Shown here: positions 6,359-14,114 of the stretch, one piece after another | Position numbering within the stretch: position 1 is the stretch's first letter | Layout of the letters: every line of letters starts with the position of its first letter | DNA from: Anaerolineae bacterium | GTDB lineage: Bacteria > Chloroflexota > Anaerolineae > 4572-78 > J111 | Assembly: GCA_020433835.1 (NCBI GenBank) | Contig: JAGRBY010000035.1 | Coordinates: 1-24,105, forward strand | Direction of reading: 5' to 3' | DNA: 24,105 nucleotides | Program-made: the position numbers and the translations under genes | The notes under the pieces: generated by a model | Database searches by the model: none | Seen by the model: only the letters and a program-made list of their open reading frames with translations | Told to the model about the DNA's origin: nothing

Positions 6359-8668
6359 ATGAGACAAAACCTTAAATTCATCGTGCCACTTATGTTGGTG
6401 GTGTTGCTCTTGGTTTCGGCCTGTGAATTACAACGGTCTGAGCAAGACGACATCGCAATTGAGCCACCTGATGTTGGGGGAGAGACCGCTGTACCGCCCA
6501 CGGAAGCACCAGCGGTTCCATCAATCGAGCCGACGGAGCAACCTGTCCAACAACCTACCCAAGAAAGCGCGGATACCACCAGCAGCACCGGTGATGAAGA
6601 GATCGATACGGAAGTTGTTACAGCTCCGGAAACACCAAACGAAGGAGCCGTTGAACCCGGTACGGTTCTGGTGAAGTTAAACGAAGAAGCTTCAATCCAG
6701 GCCCGCAGCGTGGAACTAGATAGCAATAACGTGATTGTTTCCGGTGTCGGCACTTTGGATCAAAAGCTTCAAGAGATTGGAGCCAGTGAACTGGAACCGC
6801 TCATAGAAGATGTAGCCGCAGGAACCGGTGACGAATTAGAAACGTTCACTATCCAAGCAGAAGAAGTGAGCCAACTCTACAGCGTTAATTTCTCGCCCGA
6901 TAAGGATCCCTTTGAAGTTTCAGAAAGCTTAAGAGAAGATCCCAGTGTTGAGTATGCCGAACCGAACTTTATCGCCGGTATTACCGGTCGACCGGTGTCT
7001 TTACCTACTACGCTTGAACCCAACGACCCGCTATATAGCAAACACCAATGGAACTTGCCGGCTATTCAAATGCCTGCGGCTTGGGATGTTACTACTGGTG
7101 AGGATGTTATTGTAGCCATCATTGATACCGGCGTTGCATTTGACGCACCTGATCTGGCCGGCACCGCTCGAATGACCGGCTATGATTTTGTTAATGCCGA
7201 TGCCGACCCAACCGATGATAATGGTCACGGAACCCACGTGGCCGGGACGGTAGCACAAACCACCAACAATGGCATCGGGGTGGCCGGGGTAGCCTACAGT
7301 GCGACCATTCTTCCGGTTAAAGCCTTGGGCGCTAGCGGCAACGGCAGCTATGCCGATATTATTAAGGCGATTATTTATGCGGTTGACCAAGGTGCTGATG
7401 TTATCAATATGAGCTTAGCCGGCCGTACGGGAACCCAAGCCCTTGAAGATGCCGTGAAGTATGCATATGATCGAGGCGTTGTAGTCGTGGCTGCTGCCGG
7501 TAACGATGGCCAATCAACCGTTTACTATCCGGCCGGGTACGACGAGTACGTGATTGCGGTTGGGGCAGTACGGGTTGACAACACACTAACCAGCTACAGC
7601 AACTACGGAACAGCCCTGGATTTAGTTGCTCCCGGCGGTGATGTGGGCGTTGATCAAAACAATGATGGTTATGGCGACGGAATTCTGCAACAAACGTTCA
7701 AATCGACCGGATCGGGCTTTAGCTACCGTTTCTTTGAGGGTACGTCAATGGCTTCACCCCACGTAGCCGGACTGGCGGCGCTTTTGGTTTCGCAAGAGCG
7801 CAACGCATCGCCTGCTCAAATTGAAAATTATATGGCCAGTTCTGCACGCAGTCTAGGACCGGCTGATCAGTACGGAGCCGGTCTCATTCAAGCTGCCAAT
7901 GCTCTGGCTTTGGTTACCGGTGGCGTACAACCCACAGTTCAACCCACCACTCAGCCTACAACGCAACCGACTACCGAGCCAACGATACAACCTACTGTTG
8001 AGCCAACGACCGAACCGACCGTCGAACCTACTATGCAGCCGACTGCCGAGCCTACTATGGAGCCGACGGTTGAACCGACTATCGAACCCACACTTGAACC
8101 AACGACCCAACCAACGGTCGAACCAACGACCGAACCGACCGTCGAACCGACTATGCAGCCAACTACTGAACCCACTACCCAACCGCCGACAACTTCCGCC
8201 GGGGAATTAATCGCCAATGGTGGATTTGAAAGCGAAGAGGGATGGACTATTGGGGATACCCCCGTCCGCGGTAGCATTAGCTCTGATCAAGCTCTGAGCG
8301 GTAGTAAGGCACTAAAATTAGGTATTACGGACGGAAGAGATATATTTAGTTTTACCTCTGCTTGGCAACAGGTTACTATCCCCTCTGAGGCATCGCAGGT
8401 GACACTTACGGTCAATGTCTATCCCATTAGCCAAGACTCGCAAGGAATTGATGCTCAAAACATTTTGGTGCTCGATCGTTATTTTCGGGTTATCCGAACG
8501 CTGGACAGAAGTTTAAGTAACAGCCAAAGTTGGGAAAAGCACACATACGACCTATCGGACTTTAGAGGACAAACTATTTTTATCTACTTTGGAGTATTTA
8601 ACCGAGGTCGTACGGGGCTACCCACAGCAATGTATGTTGATGATGTCTCACTAACCTGGTCGCCATAA
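6359..8668 (+). CDS. Secreted subtilisin-like (S8) protease lipoprotein with Pro-Thr stalk
   Basis: A 769-residue exported serine protease. The N-terminus is a lipoprotein signal with lipobox LVSAC (Cys22). An acidic low-complexity stretch (about 30-95) precedes an I9/fervidolysin-like propeptide (about 98-205, ending DPSVEYAEPNF). The S8 catalytic domain spans about 220-515 with D256 (IIDTGV), H290 (NGHGTHVAG), oxyanion N382 (AAGND) and S463 (GTSMASPH), so all catalytic residues are present. A Pro-Thr repeat linker (about 523-612) leads to a C-terminal beta-sandwich-like domain (about 616-769, beginning ELIANGGFE) that may bind carbohydrate or the cell surface. GGGAG at 6348-6352 supports the ATG. 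The gene starts 34 bp after the recombinase stop and may be co-transcribed. Its substrate is unknown; nutrient scavenging or processing of surface proteins is plausible. Confidence 0.95.
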   Translation: MRQNLKFIVPLMLVVLLLVSACELQRSEQDDIAIEPPDVGGETAVPPTEAPAVPSIEPTEQPVQQPTQESADTTSSTGDEEIDTEVVTAPETPNEGAVEPGTVLVKLNEEASIQARSVELDSNNVIVSGVGTLDQKLQEIGASELEPLIEDVAAGTGDELETFTIQAEEVSQLYSVNFSPDKDPFEVSESLREDPSVEYAEPNFIAGITGRPVSLPTTLEPNDPLYSKHQWNLPAIQMPAAWDVTTGEDVIVAIIDTGVAFDAPDLAGTARMTGYDFVNADADPTDDNGHGTHVAGTVAQTTNNGIGVAGVAYSATILPVKALGASGNGSYADIIKAIIYAVDQGADVINMSLAGRTGTQALEDAVKYAYDRGVVVVAAAGNDGQSTVYYPAGYDEYVIAVGAVRVDNTLTSYSNYGTALDLVAPGGDVGVDQNNDGYGDGILQQTFKSTGSGFSYRFFEGTSMASPHVAGLAALLVSQERNASPAQIENYMASSARSLGPADQYGAGLIQAANALALVTGGVQPTVQPTTQPTTQPTTEPTIQPTVEPTTEPTVEPTMQPTAEPTMEPTVEPTIEPTLEPTTQPTVEPTTEPTVEPTMQPTTEPTTQPPTTSAGELIANGGFESEEGWTIGDTPVRGSISSDQALSGSKALKLGITDGRDIFSFTSAWQQVTIPSEASQVTLTVNVYPISQDSQGIDAQNILVLDRYFRVIRTLDRSLSNSQSWEKHTYDLSDFRGQTIFIYFGVFNRGRTGLPTAMYVDDVSLTWSP
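7930..8190 (+). repeat. Tandem Pro-Thr (PTxx) coding repeat with 120 bp higher-order unit
   Basis: About 22 copies of a degenerate 12 bp unit encode PT[TVMIAL][QE]-type tetrapeptides in the protease linker. A larger period is visible: 7981-8040 and 8101-8160 agree at about 53 of 60 bases, exactly 120 bp apart, showing duplication of a 40-residue block. This is a flexible, probably length-variable spacer. Confidence 0.9.
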
Positions 8669-8700
8669 AAATGGGGAGAAAATTTCTGTAAAACCTAACT

Positions 8701-8727
8701 TTCACAACCCCATTTCTCTGCTATAAT
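8701..8727 (+). promoter_or_regulatory. Candidate promoter of the sensor kinase gene
   Basis: TTCACA (8701-8706; 5 of 6), a 15 bp spacer and a perfect TATAAT (8722-8727). The spacer is short, but this is the only good match in the gap. The -10 box overlaps the left arm of the dyad at 8724-8760. Confidence 0.45.
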
Positions 8728-8760
8728 AGAGCCAGTCAAATATTACGACTGGCTCTATTA
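8724..8760 (+). terminator. Strong hairpin between protease and kinase genes
   Basis: TAATAGAGCCAGTC and GACTGGCTCTATTA form a perfect 14 bp stem with a 9-base loop, 55 bp after the protease stop. Only a short U-rich tail (ATTATTTG) follows. It probably ends protease transcription. Because its left arm overlaps the candidate -10 box, it could also be an operator dyad. Confidence 0.55.
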
Positions 8761-8786
8761 TTTGCTGCTCGAGAGGAGAGACGACA

Positions 8787-11700
8787 GTGGATTACCCAGC
8801 CATTATACAAGCATTGCAAACGATCTCTAAAGAAATAGAACTACCGTCTTTGTTGACATCGTTTATGAAAATTGTGCTTCAGCAAACAAAAGCACATATG
8901 GCGATGATTTTACTGGAAAATTATGGTCAATGGCACATCGCAGCGAAAAGCGTAGCCGAGCAGGGCGACATAAAGGTTATCCAAGCTGCGTTTAGCGATA
9001 AAGATGTGCCGGTATCGTTTGCGTTTTTCGAAAGGGTCATTCGCTCACACGAAAAAGTTTTTCTGCCAAAAAGCTCGCAAAAACAGCCGACGTCAGAGGT
9101 TAGACCCTCGTTTGTAATCTATCCTCTCTTAGCCTCGCAGCAGCTACAAGCTCTTTTGTATCTAGAGTGTTCATCAGCAGACTCGACAATGTTCGAGATT
9201 TTAGAAATACTGGGTCAGCAAGCGGCTATTTCACTAGCCAATGCCAAAACTTACCACGACCTTCAAGACACCACAACCGAACAAAAAGCCATAGAACAAA
9301 CCCTTAAAGACAGTGAGTATGCCTATCGGCGGCTTGTTGAGCTTTCTTTTGATAGTGTTGCTATTCATATTAACACAAAATATGTTTATGTGAACTTATC
9401 GGGAGCGAGACTTTTTGGGTTTGATAGACCAGAGGATTTAATTGGCCGCTCTGTTTATGATTTTGTCCATCCGGACGATCTAGAGACGGTTAACGAGCGT
9501 ATTCAAAAAACCCAAACGGAGGGTTTTGAAGTGACGCTCACCGAGCAGAAAATAGTCCGCTCTGACGGAACCGTTCTTCATGTTGAAGTAGCGGCTGTAC
9601 CTATTACGTATCAAGGACAGGCGGCTATTCAGGCCATTATCCGCGATGTTAGCCATAAGAAATTAAGCGAAGCAAAATTGAAAGCCAGCGAGGAAAAATT
9701 CCGTACCCTGACTGAAACAATGGCGGTTGCTGTTTTTATTTATCAAGGTGATAAAAATTGTTATGTAAACCATTACGCGGAGCATATTACGGGTTATACT
9801 CAAAATGAACTGGTGGCGATGAATTTTTGGGACATTGTTCATCCCGACTATAAAGACCTCATTAAAGAGCGTGGTAAGGCCAGACAAGAAGGCCGGGATA
9901 CACCCTCTCGATATGAGCTAAAACTGATAGCCAAAGACGGCTCCGAGCGCTGGATTGAGTCGACATTGGGCCTTATTGAATATGAAGGAAAACCAGCCGT
10001 TTTAGGAACATCCTTCGAAATAACCACTCGTAAGAAGATTGAAGCTGAACGTAGACAGCTACTCCAGACCGAACACGAACAGCGATTGGTTAACGAGACA
10101 TTGGCTAATGTATTTCTGGCCTTGGCCTCGCCAACAACGTTGGAAGACGTACTCAACGAAATTCTTGTCCAAGTTCAAAAAATTATTGCATATGATGCTG
10201 CCGATATCGCGTTATTAAAGAAAAATGATTTACGCATTGTACATTGGCAAGGTTACGAAAAATTTGGGAATGAGAAATCGAACATTTTAACAACGCAACA
10301 TGCCAGTGATTTCCCTGTGGATAGAACTATTCTCCGCAATAAACAACCGCTAGTCATTGCCGACACCTATAAACACCCGCAGTGGGTTATTGTACCTGAG
10401 TTTGAATGGATACGATCATTCATTGGCTTACCCTTAAATTTAGGTGATCGCGCTGTAGGAATACTGCGCTTAGTGTCCAATACACCAAGACAATTTACAT
10501 CCGAAAATTTAAAGCAACTTCACTCATTTGCTCGGGCGGCAGCTATTGCTATCGGCAATGCTCAACTCTATGAACAGGTTAGCCACGAGTTATCAGACCG
10601 TAAAATCGCCGAACAAGCGCTGTCGCATACCAATCAACAATTGTTGGCGCTACAAAATGCCGGCGCAATATTGGCTTTTAGCCGCGACTCACAATTTGTG
10701 CTTGAAACCGTCTCCATCGAAATGACAAATTTAATCAACGTTCAAAGCTGTATCATTTATGATTGGCACAGTAAAGCAAACACGATCTCGATAGCAGCGA
10801 ATTACAATTTTTCTTCAGCAACTATGTTATCAAATGACCCTCAGAGAGTTGACAATTATCCCATTATAAAACGCGTTCTTCAAAGTCGACGCTCAGAGCA
10901 GATACACATTACCCAGAATTATCTCTCAAAGGCCGACCGCGAATATATGCAATCTATTGAGGCAAAAACGATAGTTGTTTTTGCTATGGAATATCAGGAC
11001 CAGCTTTTAGGGGTAGTAGTAGCCGCCGAACAAAAAAAAGCGCGTCGTTTTGAATATGAGGAGATGGCTCTGGCCCAGTTTTTAGCCAATCAGGCCGCCA
11101 GTGCTATCGAAAATGCACGTCTATTTGAAAAAGCACAGCGGGAAATTATTGAACGCCAGCGTACAGAAGCAGCCTTAAAAGAGTCTGAAGCTAATCTTAA
11201 AGCTATTTTTGACAACAGTTTACAGACGTTTATTCTACTCGATCACAATTACACTATTCGCTCACTCAATAAATCGGCTCGGTATGGCCTACAGTTATTA
11301 ACGCATAAAACCGTTTCAGAGGGCAATAATTTTTTAGATATTGCTCCTGACAGAGATATTGACACAATTTGCCACCATTTTGACAGAGCTTTGCGAGGCG
11401 AATCGACCCAACATGAGTATAAAATAGGTATAAGAAACACCGACTACTGGCTTGAATGTCATTATGATCCTGTAGTCGACGATAATAGTAAAGTGGCCGG
11501 CGTTTGCTTTAGTACTATCGATATTAGTGATCGTAAAAAAACTGCTGAAGCGTTGGCCGCCGCCCGAGCACGGCTGTGGGATGAAGTCCATGCCCTATTA
11601 GAAAACACGCAAACTCTCGTGAGCCGCTCAAGTCAGGAGGGGTTGCTGGAAGCCATTGTAAATCGAGCTAAAAGTTTGATGAAGGCCAAGGGTGTAGCTG

Positions 11701-12719
11701 TTATTCTCTTAAATAAAGAGACTCAGGAGGCAAAGAATATCACGCCTAAAATCATCGACCTCTCTACAGCCAACAACCGGCAACTCTTCAATTCAGGGTC
11801 GTTGATTGAAACTGCTTTATCCAAGCAACAACTTCAAGTTAGTTCTTTAATTTATGAGGAAAGGGCGACAAAATCTATTCAGCGTCTGTTAAAGCTACCA
11901 AAGGCCAGCACACTTGTTTGCGCTCCATTGCTCATTCATCACAAAAAGTTGGGAGTATTGTTATTATGGCGCAATGAAGCGTTTCAAGAACACGATCTGA
12001 ACATGGTGAGCGCTTTTGCCAGCCAGGCGGCACTTGGCATAGAAAGTGCTAATTTACATCGTTTTAACCAACAGCTGGCTATCCAACATGAACGACAACG
12101 TCTGGCCCGGGGTCTACATGACTCGGTGACGCAATCGATTTATAGCATTGGGTTGGCTGCCGAAACGGCCTTGAAATTTCTTAAAGACGACTCTGATAGT
12201 AAGTCGCGTGCCCCAATAGAGTACATTCATGCTTTATCAAAAAGTGGTCTAACAGAAATGCGAGAACAACTATATCGATTACATCCAGTTCCGCTGCGCG
12301 ACAAAGATTTGGTAAGCGCTTTAGCAGAACATTGTGAACAGCTCAGCCACCAATATGAGCTTCTTATAGATTTTCAAGCCAGTTTAAAGACGCCACTCAC
12401 ACTGATACAGCAAGATGAACTTTATTATATTGCCAGAGAAACCTTATGGAACGTTATTAAGCATGCCCAGGCTACCCATGTGGAATTATTACTCACACAG
12501 GAAAACTCTGATATTTTATTATCCATAAAAGATAACGGCGCAGGTTTTGACTTACTAATTTTGGAGCAAACAGAGACATTTGGATTGCGAAGTGTAATAG
12601 AACGAGCAGAATTGCTAAATGGTTATGTCATCCCGCAATCAAAACCGGGCCAGGGCACGTATATTATGGTGAGAATACCGGTTGGCCCGGATCAAACAGA
12701 GATTCAAACCACTTTCTAA
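8787..12719 (+). CDS. Soluble multi-sensor (GAF/PAS) histidine kinase, NarL-type
   Basis: A 1310-residue sensor kinase without signal peptide or membrane segments, so it probably senses intracellular or diffusible signals. Approximate order: GAF (1-165), PAS (172-290), PAS (298-415), GAF (437-600), GAF (628-790), PAS (795-920), GAF (944-1095), then a HisKA_3 dimerisation/phospho-acceptor domain with H1111 in RLARGLHDSVTQ, and an HATPase_c domain with N1222 (NVIKHA) and D1249-x-G-x-G (DNGAG). The HisKA_3 class pairs with NarL/LuxR-type regulators, and one is encoded 126 bp downstream. I see no haem or flavin signature that would name the ligand. The GTG start has AGGAG 8 bases upstream. Seven sensory domains in one protein is unusually many but is seen in Chloroflexota and cyanobacteria. 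Confidence 0.93.
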   Translation: MDYPAIIQALQTISKEIELPSLLTSFMKIVLQQTKAHMAMILLENYGQWHIAAKSVAEQGDIKVIQAAFSDKDVPVSFAFFERVIRSHEKVFLPKSSQKQPTSEVRPSFVIYPLLASQQLQALLYLECSSADSTMFEILEILGQQAAISLANAKTYHDLQDTTTEQKAIEQTLKDSEYAYRRLVELSFDSVAIHINTKYVYVNLSGARLFGFDRPEDLIGRSVYDFVHPDDLETVNERIQKTQTEGFEVTLTEQKIVRSDGTVLHVEVAAVPITYQGQAAIQAIIRDVSHKKLSEAKLKASEEKFRTLTETMAVAVFIYQGDKNCYVNHYAEHITGYTQNELVAMNFWDIVHPDYKDLIKERGKARQEGRDTPSRYELKLIAKDGSERWIESTLGLIEYEGKPAVLGTSFEITTRKKIEAERRQLLQTEHEQRLVNETLANVFLALASPTTLEDVLNEILVQVQKIIAYDAADIALLKKNDLRIVHWQGYEKFGNEKSNILTTQHASDFPVDRTILRNKQPLVIADTYKHPQWVIVPEFEWIRSFIGLPLNLGDRAVGILRLVSNTPRQFTSENLKQLHSFARAAAIAIGNAQLYEQVSHELSDRKIAEQALSHTNQQLLALQNAGAILAFSRDSQFVLETVSIEMTNLINVQSCIIYDWHSKANTISIAANYNFSSATMLSNDPQRVDNYPIIKRVLQSRRSEQIHITQNYLSKADREYMQSIEAKTIVVFAMEYQDQLLGVVVAAEQKKARRFEYEEMALAQFLANQAASAIENARLFEKAQREIIERQRTEAALKESEANLKAIFDNSLQTFILLDHNYTIRSLNKSARYGLQLLTHKTVSEGNNFLDIAPDRDIDTICHHFDRALRGESTQHEYKIGIRNTDYWLECHYDPVVDDNSKVAGVCFSTIDISDRKKTAEALAAARARLWDEVHALLENTQTLVSRSSQEGLLEAIVNRAKSLMKAKGVAVILLNKETQEAKNITPKIIDLSTANNRQLFNSGSLIETALSKQQLQVSSLIYEERATKSIQRLLKLPKASTLVCAPLLIHHKKLGVLLLWRNEAFQEHDLNMVSAFASQAALGIESANLHRFNQQLAIQHERQRLARGLHDSVTQSIYSIGLAAETALKFLKDDSDSKSRAPIEYIHALSKSGLTEMREQLYRLHPVPLRDKDLVSALAEHCEQLSHQYELLIDFQASLKTPLTLIQQDELYYIARETLWNVIKHAQATHVELLLTQENSDILLSIKDNGAGFDLLILEQTETFGLRSVIERAELLNGYVIPQSKPGQGTYIMVRIPVGPDQTEIQTTF

Positions 12720-12726
12720 GACAATT

Positions 12727-12756
12727 TTAACAAATCTATTAAATAAATAGTGTACT
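12727..12756 (+). promoter_or_regulatory. Weak promoter candidate for the response regulator
   Basis: TTAACA (12727-12732; 5 of 6) and TGTACT (12751-12756; 4 of 6) with an 18 bp spacer, in an AT-rich 126 bp gap after the kinase stop. The regulator may instead simply be co-transcribed with the kinase. Confidence 0.3.
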
Positions 12757-12845
12757 TTAATTATAGAGAGATAACGAGAAATTTGTGAGCTAGCGTTCAG
12801 TTACCCAAGCAAGTTAGATTATTCAAATTCGGGGAGGAATTTATC

Positions 12846-13505
12846 ATGAGCCATACGACATTACTTATCGTAGATGACCACACTGTGGTACGCAAGGGCA
12901 TTCAAATGCTCGTCAGTACTGAGCCCAGTATCAAAGTTATTGGTGAAGCAGCAAATGGTCCTCAAGCCTTTGAGCAAGTTAAATCTTTAAGACCTGATAT
13001 TGTGCTTATGGATCTGCTTATGCCTAATGATGGTGGTTTGAAAGCGATTGCCCAAATAAAAAAGGGGTTTCCGGCAACAAAAATCATCGTGTTGACTACA
13101 TATGTTGATAAACAAAAAGTTACTGACGCGATGAGTGCCGGGGCTGACGGGTATTTATTAAAAGAGGTTGACGGGCAAGGGCTTCTTGATGCTATCCTCC
13201 ACGTACGCCAGGGTGAAATGCCGCTTCATCCCAAAGCAGTTACCTATCTATTCAAAAGTGACCCTTTAAGCAGCGATAAGACCCTCGGTGCAGCAGTACA
13301 GCTAACTGATCGAGAGATGGATGTCTTGAAACTGGTTAGCCAAGGTTTGACCAACAAAGAAATAGCTCACAAACTGAATTTAAGCATTGGCACCATAAAA
13401 GTCCATGTTAGTAATATTCTCAGTAAATTACAGGTCAACAGCCGCACAGAAGCTGCGGTTCGAGCAACGCAGTTAAACCTTATCTCTGACGTTATTTTTC
13501 ACTAA
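12846..13505 (+). CDS. NarL/LuxR-family response regulator
   Basis: A 219-residue two-component regulator. The receiver domain (about 4-120) has the acidic pair D10/D11, phospho-acceptor D56 in DIVLMDLLMP, T84 and K106 (YLLKE). The LuxR-type helix-turn-helix (about 150-212) reads LTDREMDVLKLV...GLTNKEIAHKL...IGTIKVHV, the usual DNA-binding core. Phosphorylation would dimerise it on target promoters. The upstream HisKA_3 kinase is the natural partner by class and position. The ATG has a strong GGGGAGGA Shine-Dalgarno (12831-12838). A hairpin follows the stop. Targets cannot be told from the window. Confidence 0.95.
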   Translation: MSHTTLLIVDDHTVVRKGIQMLVSTEPSIKVIGEAANGPQAFEQVKSLRPDIVLMDLLMPNDGGLKAIAQIKKGFPATKIIVLTTYVDKQKVTDAMSAGADGYLLKEVDGQGLLDAILHVRQGEMPLHPKAVTYLFKSDPLSSDKTLGAAVQLTDREMDVLKLVSQGLTNKEIAHKLNLSIGTIKVHVSNILSKLQVNSRTEAAVRATQLNLISDVIFH

Positions 13506-13531
13506 TGGCCTAGGCCATTTGACCTAGGCCA
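13506..13531 (+). terminator. Hairpin immediately after the response regulator
   Basis: TGGCCTAGG and CCTAGGCCA form a 9 bp GC-rich stem with an 8-base loop starting directly after the stop codon. The first arm is part of a perfect 10 bp palindrome GGCCTAGGCC (13507-13516). No U run follows, so it may slow or process the RNA 3' end rather than act as a classical intrinsic terminator. Confidence 0.5.
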
Positions 13532-13600
13532 CACCGAGAGTTTTAGCCATTGGATATAGATAGAATAATCCGGTTGCCAGTGTTCAGCCTCTTGTAATTA

Positions 13601-13640
13601 GAGTATACTATAGTGCATAAGCGACAACTACTTTATACTC
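13601..13640. promoter_or_regulatory. Promoter region with inverted repeat before the small HTH gene
   Basis: GAGTATA (13601-13607) and TATACTC (13634-13640) are a perfect 7 bp inverted repeat 26 bp apart. Each arm contains or overlaps a -10-like TATACT. No convincing -35 was found. It ends 30 bp upstream of the HTH start and could be an autoregulatory operator. Confidence 0.35.
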
Positions 13641-13670
13641 GTGAAACAGAGAGTGGGAGAATAAAGAACT

Positions 13671-13883
13671 ATGGCAACTCAAAACAGTGAACAATCTTTA
13701 AAGAACGAAGTCCTAACCGTAAAAGAAGTTGCAAACTATCTGCGGGTTAGCCGTGTTACCATTTGGCGATGGTGTAAACAAGGTGTTATACCTGCCTCTC
13801 AGGTGGGGCGCAGTTGGCGCATTCGCCGCGACGATCTTGTTCAGGTTCTCGATGATTCCCGAATGGACATGGATATGGCCTGA
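13671..13883 (+). CDS. Small MerR-like/excisionase-family helix-turn-helix protein (BldC-like)
   Basis: A 70-residue DNA-binding protein consisting almost only of a winged HTH_17 domain: LTVKEVANYLRVSRVTIWRWCKQGVIPASQVGRSWRIRRDDL at residues 15-56. The R-V-S-R-V-T-I-W-R-W recognition helix and the 'G..WR..R.DL' wing are typical of excisionase/BldC-like proteins. Some are phage excisionases and others are developmental regulators. No integrase is adjacent (the recombinase lies 7 kb away), and the gene has its own hairpins on both sides, so a chromosomal regulator is more likely. GGGAG 14 bases before the ATG is a modest ribosome-binding site. Its C-terminal tail is acidic and methionine-rich (DSRMDMDMA). 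Confidence 0.85.
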   Translation: MATQNSEQSLKNEVLTVKEVANYLRVSRVTIWRWCKQGVIPASQVGRSWRIRRDDLVQVLDDSRMDMDMA

Positions 13884-13908
13884 ATACCTCTTATCACACA
13901 TAATCAAT

Positions 13909-13944
13909 AAAAACGGCTTGAGAAATCAACTCAAGTCGTTTTTT
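13909..13944 (+). terminator. Intrinsic terminator after the HTH gene (bidirectional)
   Basis: AAAAACGGCTTGAG pairs with CTCAAGTCGTTTTT (one G-T wobble) around a 7-base loop. The right arm runs into six T, and the left arm begins with five A, so it could work on either strand. It closes the single-gene unit of the HTH protein. Confidence 0.85.
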
Positions 13945-13987
13945 CTGCTCCCCTTCTAAAAAAAGTATCCCCTCCACTATTTATTAC

Positions 13988-14016
13988 TTGTATATCGTGC
14001 TCTAAAATGCTAAAAT
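13988..14016 (+). promoter_or_regulatory. Candidate promoter for the TPR-enzyme pair
   Basis: TTGTAT (13988-13993), a 17 bp spacer and TAAAAT (14011-14016; 5 of 6). The -35 is only a half match. It would give a leader of about 90 bases that contains the hairpin at 14052-14085. Confidence 0.4.
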
Positions 14017-14051
14017 TTAGTGATAGAAGCACTATGTAAACCAGAGATCAT

Positions 14052-14085
14052 TTCGCTGTTGAAATAGATATTTGTAAACAGCGAA
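14052..14085 (+). promoter_or_regulatory. Leader hairpin upstream of the TPR membrane protein
   Basis: TTCGCTGTT pairs with AACAGCGAA (9 bp), and inside it AAATA pairs with TATTT, giving one long two-part stem-loop ending 29 bases before the ATG. No U tract follows, so it is not a terminator. It could affect mRNA stability or translation. Confidence 0.4.
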
Positions 14086-14114
14086 TTTAAGCTACACAAA
14101 CTCACCAACAGACT

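Noticed and set aside
6187..6753. 188-residue antisense frame over the recombinase end and protease start
   Set aside because: Composition is Ser/Thr/Gly-rich with no domain or ribosome-binding site, and it is fully covered by two well-supported genes on the other strand.
7930..8190. Possible CRISPR-like regular repeats
   Set aside because: The period is 12 bp in frame with a protein, without unique spacers between constant repeats, and no cas genes are nearby.
7853..8277. Long open frames on both strands across the protease linker
   Set aside because: They come from the 12 bp Pro-Thr repeat, which keeps several frames open; their translations are low-complexity Gly/Val/Arg or Ser/Pro/Asn runs without a domain.
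5332..13883. Integrated element bounded by the recombinase and the excisionase-like HTH protein
   Set aside because: The intervening genes (protease, sensor kinase, regulator) are ordinary chromosomal types. I found no tRNA, no flanking direct repeats that I could recognise and no phage or transfer genes.
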